Shown piece after piece: positions 6,987 to 14,867 of a stretch of 64,000 nt of DNA. Source of the DNA: Corallococcus sp. (GTDB taxonomy: Bacteria; Bacillota; Clostridia; Christensenellales; CAG-314); the NCBI GenBank assembly GCA_023665205.1, contig JAMPEJ010000001.1:291540-355539 (forward strand). The letters are read 5' to 3'. The position numbers were made by a program, and so were the translations under genes. Numbering within the stretch: position 1 is the stretch's first letter; every line of letters begins with the position of its first letter. The notes under the pieces are model-generated. The model was not told the DNA's origin, did no database searches, and saw only the letters and a list, made by a program, of their open reading frames with translations.

Positions 6987-8951
6987 CTACTTTTTCTTGC
7001 GTTTCTTTTTGCTTGTGTTTTGGGTACTTCCACTGTCGGTCTGCGGTGTTTTGCGGCACTTCTTAATTATCCAAGCGATCAGACGGAACGGAGACGTCAC
7101 TACCCACCAAAGTCCTTTGAGTATTGCCAACACTCCACGTCCGAACGGCGGAAAGATTATACAAAGCAAAAGCACTACAACAACTATTATTGCTACTATC
7201 AACCACCATTTCACTTTGTATGCTGCCGGCGGAGTGATTCCGCCAACAACATCAATCGGTGCGGCAACCGTAGGTACAACCGTTTCTTTCCCCTCGGCAA
7301 CAAATTTTAACCAAATTACATCAAAATCCAAAAACACCGTTTGCTGTGCTAACAACATTGCCGATCTGTCGTCTTCCCTGCTTCGATTTTCCACACGCGC
7401 TGTAATGGCTTTATACTTTGTAACTGCAAAGCGAAACAAAACAGTTTGCTTGCTGGCTGCTTTATTTAACGCGTATTGACTTAAAAATTCTGGCACTTCA
7501 ACTTCATCAATTAACAATTTACGAGCAATGTCGGCGTTGTTGGAGTTTAGTACATCTTCGTCTTTTACAATGTATATCGGCGCTATATTGTTTACGTCCT
7601 GTTCGTCATACTCATAAAACAGCGAATTCAAAAAGTTTTTAAGGCTACCCCACATATTAAAGCCTTCTATATCAAATAAGGCGTCGGCATCTATGACAAC
7701 TCCTTTGCCGTCAGAACCCTGCCACCCATACTGTCTGTTAGAATCTGCGTAAGGTTCAAACAAGCATGCGCTGTATTTATCTATAAGTAATTCTCCGCCA
7801 AAATTGTTTGTATAGTCCGTCATCCAGTCAACAAGTGCTCGTGACGATACTTTCTTATTTGTGGAATAAAACAGCCAAGGCAGCGTTTTATCTAATGGAT
7901 AAGCGGTAACATTAGGCTGCCACGGATCCTGAATACCGCTATTAAATGCCATTTTCATATTTTCCGTAGAAACAAGAAAATAATATGGTAACTCAGTGAA
8001 TGATCCGCGTTTTATACAATCGGACATGTATTTTGAATAATCAGCCCAATCATGTTGTTGAGGATAATCCCAATGTATATCCGATCTGGGAACATTCTTC
8101 CCGACATACGGCAAGATAGCGTTATAATGCGCCTTACTTTCCAATACCGGGATGGGTGTCGTCTTTGTTTCAAACCAATTTGCCTTTATTTGCTGCAATT
8201 GGCCGTATTTATCAAAAATGCTGTTAGGTACTCCAAAATATACACTGCTTAAAGTATCTGAATCGTCTACACCGTTGTTAATGCGCCACCATGCAGATTT
8301 AATATTCAATTTTAACGTATCGGTCTGATTAGTAACACAGGCAAGCGTATCTTCCTGTGTAGCGCCGCACCCCTCTGCGAAACCCCTATACGTCCAGCTG
8401 TTACCAACGTCTATTGCCTCAACAGTGCCGCCGTAGTTCAGTTCTATTTCGGAAACATCATAACGTCGGTTGGTGTTGGTTGCATTTACACGAGCCAAAA
8501 TTCTGTTAGTTTCAATAATTTTGAATTTATAAAACAAATGGGCATATTCGTTTTTAGACACGCTCAAAAGTTGCAAATCAAACTTTTCATAATCTACCGC
8601 TTCATCTCCATTGTAGATTGTTGCTAAGCTTACTGCATTTCGAGTTGATAAAATTTCCTTACCGGATGGGTTATACACATATATGTAAATTGCGTAATTA
8701 TCTTGCCGGTTCTCGTCCAAAGTATAAGCATATTCGGATAACGTCAATAATTGCGTTTCAACCGTGCCTGTATACAGATAATTTGCTATATCAAATTTTT
8801 CGCCGGCAATTGTTGCTCCTTGCAAGTCCTCTAAAACATACGTTTTATCATACCTGTTTCCTTCACTTGCCGCAAAGGCTGCAGGAATCCCACAGCCAAG
8901 CAGCGTCGTAGCAAGCAACATTATTACCAGCAAAAGCGTTATTCTTTTCAT
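6987..8951 (-). CDS. Large exported protein with C-terminal membrane anchor
   Basis: I place the start at the ATG at 8951 (MKRITLL), which has GAGGTGG upstream; an in-frame start at 8993 lacks one. The protein (654 aa) begins with a signal sequence containing LLGCG, a possible lipobox, and ends with a strong helix (WWLIVAIIVVVVLLLCIIF) and a basic tail (SKKKRKKK). The extracytoplasmic part is rich in Tyr, Asn and Asp with few motifs. Signal peptide plus a single C-terminal anchor is the topology of filamentous-phage adsorption protein pIII. No direct similarity is claimed. Confidence 0.65.
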   Translation of the reverse strand: MKRITLLLVIMLLATTLLGCGIPAAFAASEGNRYDKTYVLEDLQGATIAGEKFDIANYLYTGTVETQLLTLSEYAYTLDENRQDNYAIYIYVYNPSGKEILSTRNAVSLATIYNGDEAVDYEKFDLQLLSVSKNEYAHLFYKFKIIETNRILARVNATNTNRRYDVSEIELNYGGTVEAIDVGNSWTYRGFAEGCGATQEDTLACVTNQTDTLKLNIKSAWWRINNGVDDSDTLSSVYFGVPNSIFDKYGQLQQIKANWFETKTTPIPVLESKAHYNAILPYVGKNVPRSDIHWDYPQQHDWADYSKYMSDCIKRGSFTELPYYFLVSTENMKMAFNSGIQDPWQPNVTAYPLDKTLPWLFYSTNKKVSSRALVDWMTDYTNNFGGELLIDKYSACLFEPYADSNRQYGWQGSDGKGVVIDADALFDIEGFNMWGSLKNFLNSLFYEYDEQDVNNIAPIYIVKDEDVLNSNNADIARKLLIDEVEVPEFLSQYALNKAASKQTVLFRFAVTKYKAITARVENRSREDDRSAMLLAQQTVFLDFDVIWLKFVAEGKETVVPTVAAPIDVVGGITPPAAYKVKWWLIVAIIVVVVLLLCIIFPPFGRGVLAILKGLWWVVTSPFRLIAWIIKKCRKTPQTDSGSTQNTSKKKRKKK

Positions 8952-8962
8952 TGTGCCACCTC

Positions 8963-11770
8963 TTAAACGCAAAAGCCAAAGCACACGCCGCACTCGACGT
9001 TAGCGTTTATTCCGCCCACCGTGCCGGCCTCGTAAATTGCTCTAAACATTGTATAACTGTCTTTTGCCGGGCTGCGCAACAGCCATTTGCCGTCTTTGAC
9101 GCGGTTAGCGGCATTGGCAAACCAGCTGTACTGCGACCCCTCGCCGGCAAACGTGCCACCGGCAACCCCCGTAACCTCTATTTCGGAAAACAGGAACAGT
9201 TGCTCCTGTGTGGTTTTTATGGTGCGGCTCTTGCCGCCTGCCGTCGTGGCCTTGTCCACGGTGCGTATAACGGCTTTTAACTCAACCGGCAACAAATCAT
9301 ACACTTCTGCAAGTTTTGCCGCCATGGCGGCGTTTGCGGTGTTGCTGTTGGCAGTATTCATAGCACTTGTGCCGTAAAGTCCTTTAAGTCCGAAAGTTAT
9401 ACTGTGCTCCGCATCGTGGTTAAAGTCCAACAGTACAAAAGTCAATTCCTGTCCGTCGGTAAGCGTTACCGTTTTTTCGTCACCTATGCTAAAATACTGC
9501 GCCGCCGTTCCGTCGGCTGCCATAGTCTGAATCTGCGCCCAACTCGCAGCCTGCAGCGTTGCCGGAATCTCTGTTACCGTTACAGGAATTTCTACTGTTA
9601 TCAACTCTTCGTTTGGATCGCAATATATATAGTTATACACTATAATGCTCAACGTCATCTCGCCTGCGGTAAGCGCGGTTATATTGCCCGTTGCGTTATC
9701 TACGGAAAATTCACTGTCGTTGTAAACGTACTCAAACCAATTGCAATTGTCCCCCACCGGTTGCTCGTAGTTTCCTATACGTCCGTCCCGGATAAACTCT
9801 TCCAGCACAATCCGCCGCGCCAATTCAGTAAACGGCGAAACAGTTTCGCCAATAGTAAGATTCAAACTACCTTTGAACAAGTCGCTACCGCGGCGGCCTG
9901 TGCAGATCACTTCCATTTCCGCCGTCACTCCGTTTGGCGCCGTAACAGTAATATCTGCTTTTCCCAATGCTTTGCCTTTAATTTTTCCGCCGCTAATGTT
10001 TATTACTTCGGAATTGCTGCTTGTATAAGTAATTCTATCCTTATTGGCTGCGGACGGAGTTACAGACAAATTCAGCGGAATGCTGACGTCAAATGGAACA
10101 GCGTACTTGTATTTTGCCGCGCCGCTGTCGGAATACTTCGTTAGATCAAAAACTCCGTCAAGTATTTCCGGCAGCGATAACCGCATATTTTCTATTCCGC
10201 ACACTTCAATGGTTGTGCTTGCAACCGCAACGCCGATACTGGCTCTTATTTCCGCATAACCGTCTGCAACACCCGTTACAACTCCGTTTTCGTTTACCGT
10301 AGCAACGTCTGTATTCATGCTTCCCCAAGTAATTTCATTACACAAAGTCGCATTTGCAGGCAACACCGTTGCCGTAAGCGTTATTCTTTCACCTGCGGAA
10401 ATAAGTAACGGGTTCTGCAACGTCGGCTGTTGATTTATTCTTATTCCTTCGGCTATTGTATCAACATGCACCGTGCATTCCGCAAAGACGCCGTTTTCGG
10501 CTGTTACGGTTATGGTTGCAGCGCCGTTGCCTACTGCCGTTACCTTGCCGGTTTCGTCCACGTTTACAATTGCAGTATCGCTGCTATGCCACGTAACCGA
10601 TTGCGGCGCAGAAGCAGGCGACACCGCTGCTCTAAGCTGCGTGACGGTCGGGTAAATTTCCAATAACGTTCCCGTTGCATTGGTAGACATGCTTATCGTG
10701 TTGTCCCACGGATCAGACGTTCCGTTAGGGTCAAATTTATCCCAACTAAGCATTACACTCTTGGGCATGCGTAAATCTACGGTTATTGTAATTTCTTTTG
10801 CTATAACTCCCGACGAGGAATATGCGCGGAAAGTCACTTCGCCTTCGCCGGTTATAGTTATAAGTCCGCTGCTCCTGTCAATAGTTGCTACGCTTTCGTT
10901 AGTGCTCGTCCAATGGTGTATTCTATCCTCTACCAACTTATCCGGTATCCATTCGTGAGAAATTTGGTAAGTATCTCCCAACTGAACAGTTGTCGGATCG
11001 TAATCCGGAATAGATAGCGACAGCCTTTCTCCAACGTATATGGTGGCCGTTGCTTTTACGCCGTTAGGAGCAGTTGCCGTAATCGTAGAAAAGCCTTCGC
11101 CTACCAAAAGAATACCTGTCTGCAAGTTGTTGGAAGCAAACAGCAATGCAACGCTTTCGTTGGAACTTTCCCAAACCAAATCGCAGGAAATCATTTCGCC
11201 GTTTGGACGATATATATTGCAATAACGTTTTTTCAGCATATCCGATTCCAAATAACTTGAGGGAAAATACAGTTTGTCATGCTCAAAAAGCAAAGTCTTG
11301 GGCAACGACGTATCGGCAATATTGAATACACAACTTGCGGAAACACCGTTTTTAAGCATAGCAGTCACAGTGGCTTTGCCTGTGCCGACAATAGAAACTT
11401 TGCCGTTTTCGTCTACCGTTGCAACGTCGGTATTATCCGTGCTCCATACTATTGCCTTGTCTACCGCGTTTTCCGGCATAACTTTTGCGGTAAGATCGTA
11501 AGTTGTTTCATTTGCGACAAACTTACTGTTAGATACTTCGCCGTAGCATTTTTCGCCGTCAACGAATAAATCTATGTATGTTGCAAACTGCCTTTTGCAA
11601 CTTACGCATACGCCGTTGCTGTCCAAATTGTGGTTGCCGGCAATACAATCGACGTTAAGGTGCCAATTGGTAAAATGGTCGGTTATAAAGTACAAACCGA
11701 CGGCCAGACCGCCCAAAATGATAAGCGCCAGTATAACTGAAAATATACTTGTGGATTTTCTTTTAGCCAT
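8963..11770 (-). CDS. Surface protein with bacterial Ig-like (BIG2) repeats, 935 aa
   Basis: An N-terminal membrane segment (IFSVILALIILGGLAVGLYF) is followed by a CxxC region (about 43-59) and a series of BIG2 repeats, recognisable by phrases such as IVWSTDNTDVATVDENGKVS and VTAVGNGAATITVTAENGV. The last 130 residues differ: they include GKWLLRSPAKDSY and a Cys/Phe-rich end, resembling the DUF6273-type domain on many clostridial surface and phage proteins. It overlaps the upstream small gene by 8 bp and ends 12 bp before the next. A role in attachment is inferred. Confidence 0.8.
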   Translation of the reverse strand: MAKRKSTSIFSVILALIILGGLAVGLYFITDHFTNWHLNVDCIAGNHNLDSNGVCVSCKRQFATYIDLFVDGEKCYGEVSNSKFVANETTYDLTAKVMPENAVDKAIVWSTDNTDVATVDENGKVSIVGTGKATVTAMLKNGVSASCVFNIADTSLPKTLLFEHDKLYFPSSYLESDMLKKRYCNIYRPNGEMISCDLVWESSNESVALLFASNNLQTGILLVGEGFSTITATAPNGVKATATIYVGERLSLSIPDYDPTTVQLGDTYQISHEWIPDKLVEDRIHHWTSTNESVATIDRSSGLITITGEGEVTFRAYSSSGVIAKEITITVDLRMPKSVMLSWDKFDPNGTSDPWDNTISMSTNATGTLLEIYPTVTQLRAAVSPASAPQSVTWHSSDTAIVNVDETGKVTAVGNGAATITVTAENGVFAECTVHVDTIAEGIRINQQPTLQNPLLISAGERITLTATVLPANATLCNEITWGSMNTDVATVNENGVVTGVADGYAEIRASIGVAVASTTIEVCGIENMRLSLPEILDGVFDLTKYSDSGAAKYKYAVPFDVSIPLNLSVTPSAANKDRITYTSSNSEVINISGGKIKGKALGKADITVTAPNGVTAEMEVICTGRRGSDLFKGSLNLTIGETVSPFTELARRIVLEEFIRDGRIGNYEQPVGDNCNWFEYVYNDSEFSVDNATGNITALTAGEMTLSIIVYNYIYCDPNEELITVEIPVTVTEIPATLQAASWAQIQTMAADGTAAQYFSIGDEKTVTLTDGQELTFVLLDFNHDAEHSITFGLKGLYGTSAMNTANSNTANAAMAAKLAEVYDLLPVELKAVIRTVDKATTAGGKSRTIKTTQEQLFLFSEIEVTGVAGGTFAGEGSQYSWFANAANRVKDGKWLLRSPAKDSYTMFRAIYEAGTVGGINANVECGVCFGFCV

Positions 11771-11921
11771 TTTTCTTTTTCTCCTTGGCTATGTTTAATA
11801 TTTTCAAATAGCCTTGACGGCTTTTGAATAAAGCAATTGCTTTCCCAAGATTACTCGCGCTTATAGTCTCGGCGGCGTTTTCGCCGTTTTGTTTCATATA
11901 GTAAAATGTAAATTGTTTCAT
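11763..11921 (-). CDS. Hypothetical small protein, 52 aa
   Basis: The start overlaps the stop of the zinc-ribbon gene (TAATG), indicating translational coupling, so I use the ATG at 11921 rather than an upstream one. The protein (MKQFTFYYMKQNGENAAETI...) has a mixed N-terminal strand and a basic C-terminus (KEKKKNG). Its 3' end overlaps the BIG2 protein start. No family recognised. Confidence 0.55.
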   Translation of the reverse strand: MKQFTFYYMKQNGENAAETISASNLGKAIALFKSRQGYLKILNIAKEKKKNG

Positions 11922-12226
11922 TATTTGAAATCGTGGTTGTCGCAGGCTCGTCCGTCCATTTCTTTTTCGGTAATGCAAACCTTGTGATATTTGCAATAGT
12001 ATTTATCCGAACTCAGCAATTTGCATGCCAAATGCTTGCAATTGGTACAATACTTTTCCGGCAGCTGCGGCAAGCCTTCCGCTTCGCGTATCAATTCCAC
12101 AATGTCCGGATCTGCAATAAATTTTTTTTCGATAGCGCAAATGCCGCAAATTATGCGCGTCCCCTCGCTGCTTTTTATTTCGATTTCTACGTTGGTATCT
12201 TTACCGCATATATAGCATTTTGACAT
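11921..12226 (-). CDS. Zinc-ribbon protein with two metal-binding knots, 101 aa
   Basis: Four cysteine groups are present: CYICGK and ICGICA in the first half, CTNCKH and CKYHKVC with a later CDNH in the second. The arrangement suggests two zinc-binding units. Small zinc ribbons of this kind are common in phage and plasmid early regions. It is coupled to the following 52-aa gene. Confidence 0.65.
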   Translation of the reverse strand: MSKCYICGKDTNVEIEIKSSEGTRIICGICAIEKKFIADPDIVELIREAEGLPQLPEKYCTNCKHLACKLLSSDKYYCKYHKVCITEKEMDGRACDNHDFK

Positions 12227-12461
12227 TGCATAAACCTCACTGTTAAATTTGAAAATAGTATTGGAGCGGCGTGTGTATACCGCGCTTATAAATTTGCCGC
12301 CTGCAGGAATTGCACCTGCTATTGCTTGTAGGCGGCACGTTGCCCACGGCCGGACAGAGCCGCAGGCTTATAGGAGGTAGGCGCTTGCAAGTAATTTACC
12401 TTGCCTTATGGCAGCGCCGTATGTGGAAACGACCCGTTTGTTGAGGGACGTTTTTTGCCGC
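12227..12461. other. Structured intergenic region
   Basis: About 235 bp separate two leftward genes. The stretch is GC-rich with several complementary segments, including the tRNA-like minihelix at 12295-12336 and further GGCGCT/AGCGCC-type pairings. No coding frame or clear promoter is visible. Confidence 0.5.
12295..12336 (-). ncRNA. tRNA-like minihelix (acceptor plus T-arm only)
   Basis: Read leftward, a 7-bp stem GCCGCCT/AGGCGGC encloses, directly against its 3' strand, a 5-bp stem GCAGG/CCTGC with a 7-base loop TGCAATT, then a single A. That is the geometry of a tRNA acceptor stem stacked on a T-arm, without D- and anticodon arms, joined by 10 nucleotides. No CCA follows. It may be a tRNA relic or an origin or regulatory hairpin. 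Confidence 0.3.
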
Positions 12462-12707
12462 TTAAAAGGGCAAATATTGGCAAAACGGGCAGTTTTGTAA
12501 AGGTATTTCGTGTTTGCATACCCACTCGTTGCCAATTTTTTCAATACCGAAAGCGTTTACCAACTCGATTTTTCGGTTGAATTCCAACTTGCTTGATACG
12601 TCTATTTTGCGATTGCAAAATTCGCATACGCCGTAAAACACTACTTTGCCGATTCGCGGCCGGCTGCTTTCTTTGTCAATTAGTTGTTCTAATTCTTTCG
12701 CGTTCAT
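12462..12707 (-). CDS. Small zinc-binding protein, 81 aa
   Basis: The protein has CEFCNRK (about residues 28-34) and, near the C-terminus, CKHEIPLQNCPFC, giving a likely zinc site. The N-terminus is helical and charged (MNAKELEQLIDKES). CGGAG precedes the ATG by about 7 bases. It belongs to the leftward early set of the element. No family recognised. Confidence 0.55.
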   Translation of the reverse strand: MNAKELEQLIDKESSRPRIGKVVFYGVCEFCNRKIDVSSKLEFNRKIELVNAFGIEKIGNEWVCKHEIPLQNCPFCQYLPF

Positions 12708-13069
12708 AGTTTACTCCGTTTCCGCGCGTGTTCGGGAGTGGCGGCTCTCCCGGCGCGAAACCTATCTTGTGTGTCTTTTATTTCCGGCGCTCCACACAAT
12801 ACTGCGCATGCCCTTTGCCGCCAACGGGCAACACTGAGCCCCATGGCTCTGGTGTTTGCTTTTTTAGCAAAGCAAACGAAACTGCCTTTCTTAATCGCAA
12901 GGCTGATGGTTTGTTTATAGGTAAACAACCTAAAAACCAGCACTGCCGGCGTCCTTGGTGCCACGGACTGGGACGGTAATATTTTTTGAACGACACCGCT
13001 AACCGTTTAACACGACCAAGATTTTATTATACTGTCCCGATTGTCGATACTGGGGACAGCCAGAGCCGC
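12708..13069. other. Hairpin-rich non-coding region (362 bp)
   Basis: Four inverted repeats lie in series: CTGTCCC/GGGACAG around 13037-13065, GGTTGTTTA/TAAACAAACC around 12907-12932, GTTTGCTT/AAGCAAAC near 12856-12880, and AACACTGAGCC/GGCTCTGGTGTT around 12830-12856. Short open frames on both strands overlap these dyads and look non-coding. The region may be an origin of replication, a packaging site or a structured leader for the 81-aa gene. Confidence 0.5.
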
Positions 13070-13273
13070 TTATTTAACGTCGCCGAACTTACGACAAGGC
13101 AAACCAAGTTTAACGTCTGATTGCTTACCTTCTGATACAATCCGGCAGCCGTTGTAATGCTCTGTGGCCTGCCAGTTGTTTATTATTATTTCGTCGGAAT
13201 TTCTGCATTTGAATTGTCCATTGCCTAAGTATTTGCAATAAGCACAGTCAATGCATTCTAATTGATTTGCCAT
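13070..13273 (-). CDS. Small cysteine-rich protein, 67 aa
   Basis: Starting at the ATG at 13273 (GAGG 6 bases upstream), the protein has CIDCAYCKYLGNGQFKC near its start and single cysteines later (NGCRIV, LPCRKF). The pattern suggests a metal-binding fold. An upstream in-frame extension overlaps the previous gene and has no ribosome site, so I exclude it. No family recognised. Confidence 0.55.
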   Translation of the reverse strand: MANQLECIDCAYCKYLGNGQFKCRNSDEIIINNWQATEHYNGCRIVSEGKQSDVKLGLPCRKFGDVK

Positions 13274-13287
13274 ACTTACCTCGCATT

Positions 13288-13836
13288 TTATTTGCCGCCT
13301 TTTTTGGCCTGTGCCAAAAAATACTCTACAACGTGATCCGCACAGACAGCGCTTGACGGCTGCTGCCACGCTTCGCCCTGTTCGTCCGATTGCTGCGTGC
13401 ATTTATCTCTGCGTGTGCATACAGCGCAGAGGTCGTCGTCTTTATCCGAAAGACGTTCTACGGCAAACTCCAACGCTTTGGTAATTATTTCTTCCGGCGA
13501 CGTGTAGTCTGCAGGATTGATAAGTTTCAACTGTCCGGTTACTACCGCATGAAAATTATTAAGATATAACCTATCTGCTTTACACGCATCGTCTTCCTCC
13601 GCGTCAAACAAGTCTTGCCGCGAAAACACTTCCACTGTGCTGCACCGTTCGTCGATAGTAACATTTACAAAACGATCGTCCGGCACGTCTACTGAAAATG
13701 CAAAAGACAGCCCGTCCTCCGTTGGATAAACTGCTGCTAAAACTTGCTGCGATTTTGCTTTTTCTAAGGCCGACCGGTCTTGGTTCTTGTTTTCTTCCGC
13801 AGCTGCCGGTACTTTTTCGTTTACGTTGCTGTCCAT
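13288..13836 (-). CDS. Hypothetical acidic protein, 182 aa
   Basis: The protein is acidic and soluble, with a polar N-terminus, a central predicted beta region (LSFAFSVDVPDDRFVNVTID) and a C-terminal cysteine group (LCAVCTRRDKC then AVCADH). The last part could bind metal. It is one of four genes preceded by the identical leader AGGAGCGCGAAA. No function is assigned. Confidence 0.55.
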   Translation of the reverse strand: MDSNVNEKVPAAAEENKNQDRSALEKAKSQQVLAAVYPTEDGLSFAFSVDVPDDRFVNVTIDERCSTVEVFSRQDLFDAEEDDACKADRLYLNNFHAVVTGQLKLINPADYTSPEEIITKALEFAVERLSDKDDDLCAVCTRRDKCTQQSDEQGEAWQQPSSAVCADHVVEYFLAQAKKGGK

Positions 13837-13858
13837 AGTTTCGCGCTCCTATGTCCAA

Positions 13859-14050
13859 CTATTGTTCTTTAATTGCGCTTGCACACAATTCCAATATTGC
13901 CAGCACGTCAATAAGAATCTGCATGTTCTGATAAAATCCGTTTGGTACGCCTTTTGCGCACAGCATATCTATTGTGCTGCGTACGGCAACGTAGTCGTCC
14001 TTGTTGTGTTTTTCAAGCAATGCCTTGATTTGTTCCAGTTGTTTTTCCAT
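13859..14050 (-). CDS. Hypothetical helical protein, 63 aa
   Basis: A charged helix (MEKQLEQIKALLEKHNKDDY) is followed by a second predicted helix with a hydrophobic end (ILIDVLAILELCASAIKEQ). It has the AGGAGCGCGAAA leader. The composition resembles small phage early proteins. No family recognised. Confidence 0.5.
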   Translation of the reverse strand: MEKQLEQIKALLEKHNKDDYVAVRSTIDMLCAKGVPNGFYQNMQILIDVLAILELCASAIKEQ

Positions 14051-14090
14051 TTTTTCGCGCTCCTTATCTATTTGTTTTTTCTTTTTCTAA

Positions 14091-14324
14091 TTACCTTGTC
14101 CGAAGCAACTCCTGCAATTCCGAATTGCAGCCAAATGCTGCCCCCCCCCGTGAGTTTAGTTTGTCTGCGACAACCTGCGCAGTTTGTTTATCATTCAATA
14201 CACAGTCAACGTATTCGACGTTGCCGCTATGCAGCGGCTCGTTGCTGCGCAGCAATCTGCCGACACGATAAATTGTCTTACCGTCGATAACGTTGCTGAA
14301 TACTTGCCAATACTTTTCTTCCAT
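14091..14324 (-). CDS. Hypothetical protein with in-frame G9 tract, 77 aa
   Basis: The start at 14324 follows the shared AGGAGCGCGAAA leader. The sequence includes GKTIYRVGRLL and VEYVDCVLNDKQTAQVVADKL, which looks like a compact alpha/beta domain. A run of nine G (minus strand, 14141-14149) encodes RGGA close to the C-terminus, so slippage of one base would change only the last 20 residues. Function unknown. Confidence 0.5.
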   Translation of the reverse strand: MEEKYWQVFSNVIDGKTIYRVGRLLRSNEPLHSGNVEYVDCVLNDKQTAQVVADKLNSRGGAAFGCNSELQELLRTR

Positions 14325-14344
14325 TGTTTCGCGCTCCTTTTTAA

Positions 14345-14839
14345 TTACAAAATTGAAATAATTGCCCCAATACCTACGGCTGCTAGGCATGCCGCCAGTG
14401 ACATAGTAAAAAGCAAGAACCCATTTTCTTTGAACCAATGTTTTACCTTAACTTTTCTTGGCGTTTTTTCTTCTTTGGGTTGATTTGCCATTTCTAATTC
14501 CGCTATTCGCTGGTCGATTCTTTCTTGTTTTTCGCGCAAATCCGCCTTTGACTCTAACCACTGCTTGTTACATTCAGAGCAAGTGCAAACATAGTAATGT
14601 TCACTTGTCCACTCGTCAACATAGACAAATGCTGCATGATACCGACGTGGTTTTTGGGGTTGCTCGTCTTGAGCATGACTGCGATTGGTAAGAAGTTGTC
14701 CATATTCACTGTCCAGAGTAACCCCTTCGAAATCTATCGAATTGCAACCGTTAGGACATTGAAAATGCGGATGCCTGCATTTTTTTCTTTCTTCGTATAG
14801 CCGTAATAATTCTTCTGTTACTTCTTCGTTTTCCAACAT
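14345..14839 (-). CDS. Cys-rich, C-terminally membrane-anchored protein sharing the Zot-tail motif
   Basis: The 164-aa protein has CRHPHFQCPNGC (21-32), then GVTLDSEYGQLLTNR...QDEQ (39-60), nearly identical to residues 360-381 of the Zot-like ATPase. A CTCSEC knot, a coiled-coil stretch (REKQERIDQRIAELEM) and a C-terminal membrane helix (FLLFTMSLAACLAAVGIGAIISIL) follow. It is the first gene of the leftward early operon, directly under the repressor-controlled promoter. The shared motif suggests a common partner or duplication. No known family. Confidence 0.6.
   Translation of the reverse strand: MLENEEVTEELLRLYEERKKCRHPHFQCPNGCNSIDFEGVTLDSEYGQLLTNRSHAQDEQPQKPRRYHAAFVYVDEWTSEHYYVCTCSECNKQWLESKADLREKQERIDQRIAELEMANQPKEEKTPRKVKVKHWFKENGFLLFTMSLAACLAAVGIGAIISIL
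14661..14728 (-). repeat. 68-bp dispersed repeat, copy 2
   Basis: This is the second copy of the segment at 4853-4920, in the same orientation and reading frame, 9.8 kb away. The differences cluster in a 13-bp block; the rest is nearly identical. Confidence 0.85.
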
Positions 14840-14842
14840 TTG

Positions 14843-14854
14843 TTTCGCGCTCCT
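14843..14854 (-). promoter_or_regulatory. Shared translation leader AGGAGCGCGAAA (one of four copies)
   Basis: The 12-mer AGGAGCGCGAAA lies 2-5 bases before the ATG of four element genes: here, and at 14327-14338, 14053-14064 and 13839-13850. Conservation extends beyond the AGGAG core into CGCGAAA, which is unusual for a ribosome site. Confidence 0.8.
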
Positions 14855-14867
14855 TTTTCACCTATTG

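Noticed and set aside
8963..11770. Diversity-generating retroelement target
   Set aside because: The end domain is suggestive, but no reverse transcriptase or template repeat occurs in this window.
12704..12979. Open frames of 83-86 codons on both strands
   Set aside because: They mirror each other over a hairpin-rich segment, lack ribosome sites and have non-protein-like composition.
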